Shown piece after piece: positions 48,701-54,183 of a DNA stretch of 64,000 bases (positions within the stretch are counted from its first letter, which is position 1; every line of letters begins with the position of its first letter). The stretch spans positions 73,567,972 to 73,631,971 of the forward strand of contig OX439040.1 of assembly GCA_949317995.1 (NCBI GenBank), read 5' to 3'. This stretch comes from Acholoe squamosa (taxonomy: Eukaryota > Annelida > Polychaeta > Phyllodocida > Polynoidae). The position numbers and the translations under genes were made by a program. The notes beneath the pieces were generated by a model. It was given only the letters and a program-made list of their open reading frames with translations. It did not search any database and was not told the origin of the DNA.

Positions 48701-51700
48701 ATGTAAAAAGTTCCCTAAAAAGGGTAGGGTTTGGAAGAAAAAACCCGCGAACAAGTGCCCTAGCAAGGGTAAGGGTAGTCGGGGGTTCAGCCACACACCC
48801 ATATCAAAAAAAAATTGAAGTGCCCCCCCCCCCGGGACTCAAAGGTAACTAAAATGTCACAACCTTCAAAACAACCCTGCGGATAGCTGTACTGAAAGCG
48901 CTGAACTCAAGGTCCCTAGAAGGTCGCAGTGTGGTGACATGTTTTAAGCTGCTAAGTACAATTTTAAAACATAAAAACCTTAAAGGATCAATTTCTATAC
49001 TTCAGGCAGCTGTGCGTCCACTGCTGAATTTCCTAATGTTCTTCTCCATCGTGTACCTGGCTTTTGCCCAGTTTGGCTTCCTCGTGTTTGGCCGGGTACT
49101 CACGGACTACTCCACCATCGTGTCGGCCATAGAGAGCCTCTTCTCTATCATGCTCATGAACTTCAGCTTTGACGACCTCCACTGGTAGGACATATACTTA
49201 CCCACACCCCAGAACTCTTAACACTTGGTTTAATAAGCCTTCCTACCCAGCCCGGACACACCATGGCAATCGACACCATGTTTACCTAAAAACTGAGTTT
49301 TACGTAGAGATCACATAAAAATGATGTAATTGCATGCCGTTTGCTAGCTGGATAACATCATATTAAAGCAAGTAATATCAAATGTAATTAATTAACCACT
49401 TATGTCTTGGCAAAAAAAAAATGTTTTAATTCTTTTAAATTCAATTTGAATCAAAAGAAAAACCTTTTTTGAAACTTTTTTTTCAATGTTCAAAAACTTT
49501 TGGATGTAGCAACACTTCTTTTTCAATTTCCTTTTCAATCCGAGCCATTAGAGCCATTATAAAACCATCTTAAGTAATGTTACAAATAATTTTTATGCCA
49601 AGTGGGTATGTATACATATAATTTCAGTGCTAACCCCGTGCTTGGCCCCATCTTCTTCTTCCTCTTTATCCTGGTGGTGGCTTTTATCGTCATGAACATG
49701 TTCCTGGCCATCCTGAACGAGGCTTACAGCGCCATGCAGGCGTCCAAACTGATGACGTCATCAGACGCTGAAATGGTGGAATACATGCTACAGCAGTTTA
49801 AGGGACTGTTGGGATTTGTTCCGCTACCCAGCGGGCAGGACCAGGATGGTAAGTGGGGAGGGACGGAAGAAATAAATACAGAGAGAAATGTTCTTTTTTC
49901 CCCCGAATTTTTGTCGTTTCCCTAAGAAGGTATTAGAACAAATACACAGAGGAAGAAACAAAACAAACAGAAGGAGGGGGTAAGTGACAATCAGTCGATG
50001 CGAAAGATTGATTGATAGAAAGAGAAAGAGAGAGATTAAGAGAGAGAGAGAGAAAGAGAGAGAAAGAGAGCAGCTATACCCCTTATTGGGCTACGTTGTT
50101 ACATAGGACCCCTAATACAGAGCCTCTAGAAAGACAGAGTGAGTGAGTAATAGATGTTTAACGCCATTTCGACAGCTAAGGTCATATTCATGGTGAGAAC
50201 ATTACACAATTTCACAAAGGAATGTGTCAGTGCCTGTGCATATGTGCACCACACACATCCTGAGGGGATAGGAAAGATGAGAATTAGACCCTTTTAAGTG
50301 GGCTAGGGAAGCCCGAGAAAGACAGAGAAAGAGAGTCGGACAAGAAAAGAAAGATGCTGGTTAAGAAAAAAAAAAGACAGAAAGAAAGAAGAGAAAAAAA
50401 AACAAAAAGAAACTGTAACAGCAAATAATCTGAAAAACAAACAACAAATAATCTGACAAACCACTTTCTAGCACTTTATTAAAGAAGAAAGAAGGAAGAA
50501 AACAACACATAAAGTTCTTGCACTGTCTACTGGCTGCCATGCCTGGCTGCTGCTTGCTGCTGAATGTCCCACTGGGGGGGGGGAGGGTGTAAGAGTCACC
50601 GGGTGAACTGCCTGTTCTACACCAGATGGTATTAGTAGTAGCGTCTTATAAGCTAATAGATGATGCATATCGGGGCCCTAGGGCTGTATATGCTGTATAT
50701 ACCTGAGCCGCGGAGCGGCGAGGGTATATACAGCATATACAGCCCGTGGGGCCCCGATATGCATCACCTAATAGGTTTATACCACCATTTCCTCCATTTT
50801 GTATCAATTTCTTACCTGAAATCCAAAGAATATAGCCAGGAGAAGACATTTTGTAAGTGCAAGCGACACCGCCCGTGTCCGCTCTGCGCGAAGCCATTGT
50901 TTTGGTTCCTTGCCAGGAGAGGTACCGCTGTGTATACAGTCACTTTTCGTATCGAATCCAACCATGACAAGTGTTCAAATTAAAACATACATATCCTTAG
51001 ACATTCTAGATGAGTACTCCATGCTTGATATGTCCAATATATTCAAAATAAATAAGAATCCATTGATTTTCCCAACGTACGCGTGTCGCGGTCCGGCCAT
51101 TCCCACCCGCCTCCTTGTTCGGCGAAAGTGTGTCAGTGGCCCGGATGTAGATATAGGTCAACTGCTCGTCGTACAAGAAAGACGCCGAAACAATGGCTTC
51201 GCGCAGAGCGGCCACGGGAAAATCAATGGATTCTTATTTATATCGAAGAAAATGGAGACAATTAGCACGCATTCCTCGTCTATGGATCGAAAACTTCTTG
51301 GGATTTTGATATTATAACATGAAAAGGTTGGAATGAAGACGAAATCTGACTGCAAACTTAGCACTAGGACCTCAGGTTAGAACTTATTTATTTTCACATT
51401 GTGTTTCATCACCGTTCAGTGTGGCGCTATGGCTAAGGCCTTCGCCTACCACCACTGCGGCCGGGGTTCGATCCTCATACGAGTTGGGACGATTTTTCAC
51501 ATTGAAACAATGGCGAGGCTAAATTTCTATGTCCGCCAGCGTCTCCAAAAATATTCTAAGTCCAACTTGACACCGAAAAAGTATATACCAAAAATTTCAA
51601 AAATGCACATGGGTGGTATATGCAGAATAATGCACGGCTAAACTGCATATAAACCCACCGGAAGTGCCGAAATCGTGGTATAAGAGCCAATAGACAAATA

Positions 51701-53773
51701 GATCCCACACATGCGATCTATTTGGACCATTAATAACCTTAAAAACGTGAAAACCACGGTTTTCTTGAATGTTAACTACATTTCCCCGCTAAGTGGGATG
51801 CTGGCTGATCATGGGTCATGATGCTGGGGTCATATTAGTTGTCATTATTTATCAACAGGGGGGGGGGATGGTGGGTTTGAGGGTGGGGTGTATAAAATTC
51901 AGACCCCTCCCGAGGGGGGCTAACAAAATTTTGACCCCTCTTGAGGGGGGTGGCTAAAAAAATTTACCCTCTTTTGAGTAAAAAAGCCCGCATGCTACTA
52001 TAGCTCAAAGAGGGTTGCAAAAATTCTCTGCGCCTCTGGTATTTTGACTGTCGTCGAGGGGGGGGGGGCCGTAAAAAATCTGCGGCCGCGCGGAAATCCA
52101 ACACCCACCCCCTGTTAATAAATAATGACCACTCCCTAAATGAGTCATAATTCTATAATCATGTTGACTGAGGCTATGCCTGCTGGCAGAGTGTGACTGA
52201 TACTTGATGGTATGAGTGCACTACCCCACCTTGGACAGCAGTAGTAATTAGACTTATTGATCTGTTGTTGGCTCCTGCTGCTGCTGAAACACACCCTGCA
52301 CCGCCAGAAATAAACAAGGTTCAACCTTCAACATTGCATCAATACAAGTAACTGAACTAGGATCATTGAATCAAAGATGACTTATGACCTACCAGCAGAA
52401 GCTTTAACATTGTGTCAATGAACCGTTACATGTGGGTGAAGTGATAATCACTGAATCCAGAAAGGGTTCATTTGATCCTCTTTATTGCACAGCTGACATG
52501 AGTGTTCATAAGGTGGTAACAATGATGCACTTTTCAGTGTCCAAGCTCTGCCCCTGAGCCTATGGCTCAAACTGTCGTAGGTTCTTGGTGTAAGGTGTAG
52601 GAATGGATATGGAGAGATGATGTGAGCTGCTCCTGTGGTCTGTTATATACCCAGGTGAGCAGCTCACGTCATGAAGAAATCTGCTCACTGCGTGTTGCAA
52701 TATGGATGTTGCAATCTGTATTGTGCAAGGCAGTGAGCAGCTCACTGGTTGTAACTGGTGTGGTCTGGTATGATCCAGTATGATCCGGTATGTTACATTG
52801 TCTCCAGTGGGACACTGTTCAGGAAGAGATTGTTTGTATACTCCAGTGTTGTCATGTGGGATGATCCACTGATCCCACTGGGGGAGACAAGGTTTGTTAT
52901 CGTTTCCTAATGAGCAATCTCTGCTTGTAATTGGTCAGAGGTTAGGGGTGGGTTGTAAGCTTATAGACAGATCTTGGGCCTGTATGGCAAAGACATTAAT
53001 AAAGGTGTAAAATAATGATAATACCCAGAATAGTCCATTGAAAAGACAATCGAAAAGCAAAATGTTTACATTAAGATCATATTTGATATATTTATGTTCC
53101 CTAGTGACCAGTACAATATTCACCTCATACACAATTCAAATTTCACAAGTTTGTCGCCTCTCAGAAAAAAGTGAGGGCCTAATCAATCAATGAAAGAGAG
53201 GAGAATTGTGATTGAAAACAGGCATATGGGAGAAACGCCCAAAGGCAATACCACTAGTGGAAACCCGTTTTAAACGTAAAAGATATGTCATATTGATGTA
53301 TAAGTTGTGCTAACATTTGTTTTTGAGTAAAATATGAAAAGATCGAAACAAAAAAGTTTACTTTTTAAAAGTATATTCCTAAAACTTTCAAAAGTCCATT
53401 GAACATCTTTGCATCTTATAAAAACGTTTGTTTTCGTCCAAACCATTCTTTAATTAAAGTTTCGGATTGTTAAACATGCAAATTACATGTAATAAATTGT
53501 TGCTACGTGAAAAGAATGGAGCACCATGGATAATTGCTTAGGATCAAGCAAACAGAGAACACTGATGCAGTGTTGAGAATGTTGACCAGAACCTTCCCCA
53601 TCCAGATTATTACAGTCTGTGCATTGATTGTTTTTATGTGTTTGTTTATGTTTATTTCTGCAGACGACGATGATGATGCGGCGGTTGCTAAGGCGAAAGG
53701 TAAACCGATGAATAAAGATCAATGTAAGGAATTCCTGAACTCCCTGGAGAATGGCGCGAAGTATAAAGTCTAA
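21624..53773 (+). CDS. Polycystin-1-like protein (REJ-GPS-PLAT-11TM cation channel family), 35 exons
   Basis: This is a membrane protein of the polycystin-1/PKDREJ/PKD1L/sea-urchin-REJ group. These act as cleaved adhesion-type receptors and channel subunits, often on cilia or sperm, usually with a PKD2-type partner. The exons all join in phase, giving about 6,086 bp (about 2,030 residues). Domain order: Thr-rich linker, REJ module (exons 2-11), GAIN-like region (12-17), GPS with the CTHLT cleavage site (17-18), TM1, PLAT (19-20), TM2-TM6 (21-26), polycystin extracellular domain (26-30), TM7-TM11 with pore (30-34), and a short Asp-rich tail (35). There are no PKD/Ig repeats in the part seen, closest to PKDREJ or suREJ architecture. 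Oddities: an in-frame TAG in exon 19, a splice-donor array after exon 4, a pseudo-exon copy before exon 20, and the pore motif LMN. The stop could mark a pseudogene, a null allele or a sequencing error. The amino-terminal exon is unresolved. A coiled-coil tail as in human PKD1 is not seen. Confidence 0.9.
22283..22449 (+). CDS. Polycystin exon 2: start of REJ module
   Basis: Acceptor TGTTGCAG. Reads DNTPCVEVQLVGVGQSPGAA and ends LDYSWTITDS, the Trp-containing strand that opens REJ modules. Donor GTAAGT. Confidence 0.85.
23243..23410. mobile_element. 168-bp foldback element in the intron upstream of the next REJ exon
   Basis: The ends GCTATTGAGGTTTCCC and GGAAACCTCAATAGC are inverted copies. 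The arms extend about 75 bp and include CAGTCATGTGACC paired with GGTCACGTGACTG. It ends 48 bp before the exon. Confidence 0.7.
23459..23726 (+). CDS. Polycystin exon 3: REJ module
   Basis: Begins SQQEIQLSQNKVTSSQ. It contains YTTWYPDVADTQVVVSGYLT and ends with the REJ signature GSFLLDATGSQDPDVSG. The acceptor CCACCAGAG offers a second AG two bases later, but only 23459 keeps the frame. Confidence 0.88.
24003..24099 (+). CDS. Polycystin exon 4: REJ module, source of the donor array
   Basis: Reads DQGLEYTWSVVMVTGGDNTE then LCTGQAQGGTY and leaves phase 2 at CTACAG|GTAGGT. The last 70 bases and the donor form the first unit of the 86-bp array. Confidence 0.85.
24030..24780. repeat. 86-bp minisatellite made of exon 4's 3' part plus its splice donor, 9 units
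   Basis: Unit starts: 24030 (in the exon), 24116, 24202, 24288, 24374, 24460, 24546, 24632 and 24718. Each unit repeats about 70 bp of coding sequence and the CTACAG|GTAGGTGG donor. Donor sites follow 24099, 24185, 24271, 24357, 24443, 24529, 24615 and 24701; the last unit has lost the GT. Reading past the first donor meets TAG immediately in frame, so only the first donor gives the normal protein. Confidence 0.95.
25237..25368 (+). CDS. Polycystin exon 5: REJ module
   Basis: Reads VNYVAEMKGLVCEYTVEVTK and ends GPSAPTLSL, closing one fibronectin-like subdomain of the REJ module. Enters and leaves in phase 2 (AG donor half-codon). Confidence 0.85.
25789..25955 (+). CDS. Polycystin exon 6: REJ module, Cys-rich segment
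   Basis: Reads IVGENSKDDCVKVHLVVKLQ then TTCSPECSGYNWFVEKL. The paired Cys and Trp follow the second REJ subdomain pattern. Donor G|GTAAGA. Confidence 0.85.
26497..26649 (+). CDS. Polycystin exon 7: REJ module
   Basis: Reads RGCLARIHPDQMVGNTEYIV then ETFYTCPVPKLGLC. The intron before it contains an unrelated minus-strand frame that is not coding. Confidence 0.85.
26997..27124 (+). CDS. Polycystin exon 8: REJ module, acidic Trp-rich segment
   Basis: Reads VAVRDWFQVTCDNWFDDDFP and LWYSAWYSIPDGDPDQ. Phase 0 donor CAG|GTAACC. Confidence 0.87.
27433..27645 (-). repeat. Copy of a CACTGTAAAAA dispersed repeat
   Basis: Shares CCAGAGATCCGTCG-like, TTCTTGTAAAAGCTACACTGG-like and GATTCAACA words with copies at 63540-63765 (+) and 29947-30137 (+). 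It is noncoding and intronic. Confidence 0.65.
27711..27863 (+). CDS. Polycystin exon 9: REJ module
   Basis: Reads VMLHEGPARAIYRTNSFMLP then TGYKIILTMYIGATRGG and ends LTNIELQ. Phase 0 at both ends. Confidence 0.87.
28617..28727 (+). CDS. Polycystin exon 10
   Basis: Reads VRPNKAVNMTLVNEGVRSGN and ends TAALSVAYSIK. 37 codons, phase 0 at both ends, donor GTAAGA. Confidence 0.83.
29142..29264 (+). CDS. Polycystin exon 11
   Basis: Reads VEDVVTEALIESTKTVTRPN and ends KVARKSSPQKK. The acceptor is TTTAGCAG, an NAGNAG pair: using the first AG would start at 29139 and add one Gln without shifting frame. Confidence 0.82.
29663..29764. mobile_element. 102-bp foldback MITE
   Basis: The ends ATCCCAGTGGGCACAGAACG and its exact inverted copy CGTTCTGTGCCCACTGGGAT enclose ATCAACATTGATCAATGTTG-type words. 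A degraded relative (GTGCCCATTGGGAT) is near 43470. Confidence 0.8.
29947..30137 (+). repeat. CACTGTAAAAA-family copy with internal 16-bp tandem repeat
   Basis: It starts CACAGTAAAAATAATGGTGA, and TCCCTGGTAGATCTAGCAGT near the end matches the copy at 63540-63765. About five units of TTACGGTGGTTCAGTT lie at 30011-30093. Confidence 0.6.
30190..30283 (+). CDS. Polycystin exon 12
   Basis: Reads DDMLDSMPNFSSDIGRVMDK then FGYADIKGVVTG. Enters phase 0, leaves phase 1 at CAG|GTAAGA. Confidence 0.82.
30760..30911 (+). CDS. Polycystin exon 13: charged helical segment
   Basis: Reads NVDCLGAVWVEENICSEPVP, then a Glu/Lys-rich stretch KEQEAAKEEYDKKVAERKEK predicted helical. Donor AAG|GTATTA. Confidence 0.83.
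31522..31743 (+). CDS. Polycystin exon 14: GAIN-like region
   Basis: Reads CAERGSKALNASASISGVME, ETCTLGLCMLGAKV and ITVPAGVAAAGLSVT. 74 codons, phase 0 at both ends. The alternating hydrophobic strands fit the GAIN domain that precedes a GPS. Confidence 0.85.
32116..32367 (+). CDS. Polycystin exon 15: GAIN-like region
   Basis: Reads MMGTENNTLGGGPTESCTSL, then PFIVRIPVKQPPEPQNVSC. It contains several N-glycosylation sequons (NNT, NGT, NVS, NSS, NIS). 84 codons, phase 0. Confidence 0.86.
32775..32937 (+). CDS. Polycystin exon 16: GAIN-like region
   Basis: Reads IGGRVILSEPYVPRESEAYS and ends DDIKVNGSVTLNISMKAG. Leaves phase 1. Confidence 0.85.
33198..33310 (+). CDS. Polycystin exon 17: first half of the GPS
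   Basis: Reads DVDRGRGERPPDVMFAHSAA then KCVYWNEEDNDWATDGLT. The Cys...YWNE...W pattern is the conserved first half of a GPS motif. Confidence 0.9.
33767..34000 (+). CDS. Polycystin exon 18: GPS cleavage site and TM1
   Basis: MVCACTHLTLFSSSFVVPPN gives the second half of the GPS. The cleavable Leu-Thr bond (His-Leu-Thr) is encoded at 33812-33820, so self-cleavage should be possible. The next stretch VVLTVIGIIVVYAVAVVFL is TM1, followed by the basic RRKDK. Confidence 0.93.
34313..34442. mobile_element. 130-bp foldback MITE with TTAA flanks
   Basis: Left CTGGTTCCACAGGCATAAAA pairs with right TTTATGTCTGTGGAACCAG, with ATCGGTCGGA arms inside. TTAA lies on both sides (34309-34312 and 34443-34446), as in piggyBac-type insertions. 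Confidence 0.6.
34873..35043 (+). CDS. Polycystin exon 19: PLAT domain, first half, with in-frame TAG
   Basis: Reads WGIAPLADNLPDDRIDYHLS, SVHTAPRSGAATRSNVYFVL and AGEMGET, then TAG at 35011-35013, then VRKLETVRKK before a strong donor AAG|GTAAGT. Resemblance continues on both sides of the stop (PLAT domains usually have an acidic or small residue there), so the codon is a point change rather than a missed boundary. GAG to TAG would be a single substitution. The exon is 57 codons in phase 0, so skipping it, or using the weak GT at 34984, would bypass the stop in frame at the cost of the PLAT fold. Confidence 0.88.
35096..35606. mobile_element. 511-bp CCACTTGG-family foldback element
   Basis: Starts CCCACTTGGGAAAAA and ends TTTTTTTCCAAGTGGG. 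The interior is dense in AAACGTTTT words. It lies 52 bp after the exon with the TAG. Confidence 0.6.
35607..35800 (+). repeat. Partial tandem duplication of the next PLAT exon's acceptor and 5' end (pseudo-exon)
   Basis: CAGCGTCTAACTTGTGGCAG at 35678 duplicates CAGCGTCTAACTCGAGGCAG at 35798, a period of 120 bp. The copy has its own acceptor but breaks into TAA, TAA and TAG within 20 codons and lacks the exon's second half and donor. A further partial copy of the upstream part precedes it. Confidence 0.85.
35801..35961 (+). CDS. Polycystin exon 20: PLAT domain, second half
   Basis: Reads RLTRGSVHRYILSVPESLGS, then LYIRVWHDNTGRGRNASWFL and DRVVVRDV. The RVWHDN...WFL core is the PLAT signature. 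Donor AA|GTAAGT leaves phase 2. Confidence 0.93.
36638..36921 (+). CDS. Polycystin exon 21: post-PLAT linker and TM2
   Basis: YVFLCNRWLAVDHDDGQIER is the polycystin-1 family linker. LWFSLLSRPTYSKFTRVQRL leads into TM2 (SCCLALLYATMIANAMWY). Confidence 0.94.
36922..38332. other. Intron, no element recognised apart from a G-run
   Basis: 1.4 kb with short unsupported frames and a poly-G tract at about 37816-37832. Confidence 0.5.
38333..38501 (+). CDS. Polycystin exon 22: TM3
   Basis: TQYVRIGPLEFTPQQVFISI, then ASSLVSIPVSVVIVFLFRR (TM3) and a basic Pro-rich stretch. An overlapping open frame exists, but only this one continues the phase. Confidence 0.93.
38949..39258 (+). CDS. Polycystin exon 23: acidic cytosolic loop
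   Basis: About 103 residues rich in Asp, Asn, Gly and Ser (such as STINTDDGDNISNRQNDGSQ). No domain is recognised; it is probably the disordered loop between TM3 and TM4, which is long and variable in polycystin-1 proteins. Confidence 0.85.
39558..39800 (+). CDS. Polycystin exon 24: TM4 and start of TM5
   Basis: LTLPWWCIYIAWFLVVLTVT is TM4, followed by FFTILYSFEWGQTKSLGWLT and SFFQSIIIVQPLK. This is one of the most recognisable stretches of polycystin-1 proteins. Confidence 0.95.
39905..40225 (+). pseudogene. Fossil reverse-transcriptase fragment in the intron
   Basis: Degraded motifs remain in order: SFID-stop-SKAFDSMW (motif A), RVPQGSMLGLLL (motif B) and LADDAM (motif C). Stops and shifts separate them. 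It is an old non-LTR insertion. Confidence 0.6.
40337..40478 (+). CDS. Polycystin exon 25: TM5 end and cytosolic acidic segment
   Basis: VLALAMVVALIFKQPPDDED then DFTEQDFKMRLREEQSELEL. Leaves phase 1. Confidence 0.92.
41336..42226. mobile_element. 891-bp element with CACTGCAAAAATGGTGTTTAG inverted ends
   Basis: The ends pair over about 23 bp without mismatch. Flanking arms repeat CTAAACATGTTTAG-type words. The central 400 bp is unrelated single-copy-looking DNA with no transposase frame. Confidence 0.7.
42923..43149 (+). CDS. Polycystin exon 26: TM6 and start of extracellular domain
   Basis: Basic HLENMRIARVKELRMFGICK leads into EITIYVIYLVLICVLIYDSR (TM6). It then reads PNSFRTKQELSSLF, the start of the TM6-TM7 extracellular domain. 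Confidence 0.94.
44061..44235 (+). CDS. Polycystin exon 27: polycystin extracellular domain
   Basis: FTWMETYLVPNLYAERWYND and FRVGSPRLRLARVKQ match the conserved start of the domain. The donor GTCAGA is weak. Confidence 0.92.
44583..44731 (+). CDS. Polycystin exon 28: polycystin extracellular domain
   Basis: VDCLSVTTLGGGRSSCYPEY with the conserved Cys pair, then DYVVGWISSSQSQDTNISS. Donor GTAAGT. Confidence 0.9.
45202..45355 (+). CDS. Polycystin exon 29: polycystin extracellular domain
   Basis: TPWVYRSTVDLGGAPTLGKL then TVYGGGGYVANLG, the family YxGGGYVxxL motif. Confidence 0.94.
45847..46115 (+). CDS. Polycystin exon 30: end of extracellular domain and TM7
   Basis: TWLDRAARAVFIEFNVVNPT (WLD..TRAVFxEF motif), then LFVIILQLLFVAFTLYFIVL as TM7. 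Confidence 0.94.
46488..46812. mobile_element. AGGGAGTGATCATT-family foldback element
   Basis: Left AGGGAGTGATCATTTTTTAACAAC and right GTTGCTAAAAAATGATCACTCCCT are inverted ends followed by G/C-runs. The interior repeats TTCTGACCCCCC-type words. Relatives lie at about 51832-52136 and 59770-59878. A separate 18-bp hairpin follows at 46814-46854. Confidence 0.75.
46980..47109 (+). CDS. Polycystin exon 31: TM8
   Basis: AYLKSKWNMLELASIITACV then TCVMYGIRFIMVRTTL. The W-N-x-x-E-L entry to the second channel helix is conserved. Confidence 0.92.
47369..47514 (+). CDS. Polycystin exon 32: TM9 and S4-S5 linker
   Basis: VLGFLVFLAMLKLLRLIRFN then QKVTELMSTLE, equivalent to the S4-like helix and linker of PKD2. 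Confidence 0.94.
47712..48274. mobile_element. Inverted-end element enclosing a telomere-like minisatellite
   Basis: The left border repeats GAAATTTCCCCCCTG about four times after GAGATTTCCCCCC. The right border carries the inverted form ending CCAGGGGGTAATCTC. Between them, 47884-48160 is an 18-bp array of CCCTAACCCTAACCTTAT variants. Confidence 0.65.
47884..48160. repeat. 18-bp telomere-like minisatellite (CCCTAACCCTAACCTNAT)n
   Basis: About 15 units. The variant ACCCGATCCC recurs at 72- and 54-bp spacing. It yields long overlapping frames on both strands because 18 is a multiple of three; none is a gene. Confidence 0.9.
48398..48836. mobile_element. 439-bp foldback element with ACTCAAA target duplication
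   Basis: Starts CCCGGGGGGGGGGCACTC and ends AAGTGCCCCCCCCCCCGGG. Inner ends ATGTGCGGCTG and CAGCCACACACCCAT also pair. ACTCAAA lies on both sides (48391-48397 and 48837-48843). The interior repeats GTCCCTAGCAAGGGT. Confidence 0.75.
49006..49184 (+). CDS. Polycystin exon 33: TM10 and pore helix
   Basis: LLNFLMFFSIVYLAFAQFGF (TM10), then FGRVLTDYSTIVSAIESLFS and MLMNFSFDDLH. The filter-position triplet LMN is encoded at 49153-49161. The last codon is split TG|T (Cys). Confidence 0.94.
49628..49848 (+). CDS. Polycystin exon 34: TM11 and proximal tail
   Basis: ANPVLGPIFFFLFILVVAFI, then VMNMFLAILNEAYSAM, the S6-equivalent. A mostly helical tail follows (MVEYMLQQFKGLLGF). The downstream intron is 3.8 kb, the longest confirmed here. 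Confidence 0.94.
50140..50315 (+). mobile_element. SINE-like element, copy 1, with 12-bp target duplication
   Basis: Starts TGAGTGAGTAATAGATGTTT and ends GGGCTAGGGAAGCCCG. Flanked by AGAAAGACAGAG at 50128-50139 and 50316-50327. It is about 90% identical to the copy at 53995-54171. Confidence 0.8.
50651..50776. mobile_element. 126-bp foldback MITE
   Basis: GATGCATATCGGGGCCC at 50662 pairs exactly with GGGCCCCGATATGCATC ending at 50765. The inner arms GGCTGTATATGCTGTATATAC also pair. The core is a GC-rich CCGCGGAGCGG. Confidence 0.8.
50876..51245. repeat. Nested inverted repeats with head-to-head start-codon-like segments
   Basis: A 24-bp sequence CGCTCTGCGCGAAGCCATTG (within 50876-50899) recurs inverted at 51189-51212. 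A second pair is AAGAATCCATTGATTTTCCC near 51054 and its inverse near 51218. Each 24-mer contains AACAATGGCTTCGCGCAGAG, which opens short frames starting MASRRA on opposite strands. Confidence 0.6.
51418..51640 (+). mobile_element. tRNA-derived SINE-like sequence
   Basis: GTGGCGCTATGGCTAAGGCC resembles an RNA polymerase III A box region. GGTTCGATCC at 51465-51474 is a B box, at the expected spacing. The head looks like a decayed tRNA; the cloverleaf is imperfect, so it is not called a functional tRNA gene. Confidence 0.55.
51832..52136. mobile_element. Second AGGGAGTG-family foldback copy
   Basis: GTCATTATTTATCAACAGGGGGG and CCCCCTGTTAATAAATAATGACCACTCCCT are inverted ends. The interior repeats AAAATTTTGACCCCTC-type words. 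The left terminus has lost the AGGGAGTG. Confidence 0.65.
53664..53773 (+). CDS. Polycystin last exon: short Asp-rich C-terminal tail
   Basis: Follows acceptor TTTATTTCTGCAG. Reads DDDDDAAVAKAKGKPMNKDQ then CKEFLNSLENGAKYKV and TAA at 53771-53773. Phase fits exon 34. Because the tail is short and unconserved, an additional intervening exon in the 3.8-kb intron cannot be excluded. Confidence 0.75.
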
Positions 53774-53994
53774 ATACAAAGGTCATGGTCGACTGATCCA
53801 CACAAATACCCATCTTGCGAATTGTCAATAAGCATCGGAATCATGGCTCTTCTAGAGCTGCACAGACTACCACAAAATAGTCAGTCAGTTGATAAAGCTC
53901 ACCTAAACCTTTATTTTAAGCTACTACATGGGCATCTATCTTGAATTACACTGCTGTCAAATTGGTTTTCACTTTGACCTTAACCTTGATAAGT

Positions 53995-54171
53995 GAGTGA
54001 GTAATAGATGTTTAACGCCATTTCGACAGCTAAGGTCATATTCATGGCGAGAACTACATTACACTATTTCACAGGGGAATGTGTCAGTGCCCGCGCATAT
54101 GTGCACCACACACATCCCGAGGGGATAGGAAAGAGGAGAAGTAGACCCTTTTAAGTGGGCTAGGGAAGCCC
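53995..54171 (+). mobile_element. SINE-like element, copy 2, with 12-bp target duplication
   Basis: Same family as the copy at 50140-50315. Flanked by ACCTTGATAAGT at 53983-53994 and 54172-54183. It lies about 220 bp after the polycystin stop codon, in the probable 3' UTR. Confidence 0.8.
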
Positions 54172-54183
54172 ACCTTGATAAGT

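Noticed and set aside
50910-51317. 135-codon plus-strand frame in the last polycystin intron
   Set aside because: It spans nested inverted repeats, shows no family resemblance and does not fit the flanking exon phases.
51418-51487. Functional tRNA gene
   Set aside because: A and B boxes are recognisable, but the arms do not pair into a full cloverleaf and no clear anticodon stem forms; better explained as a SINE head.
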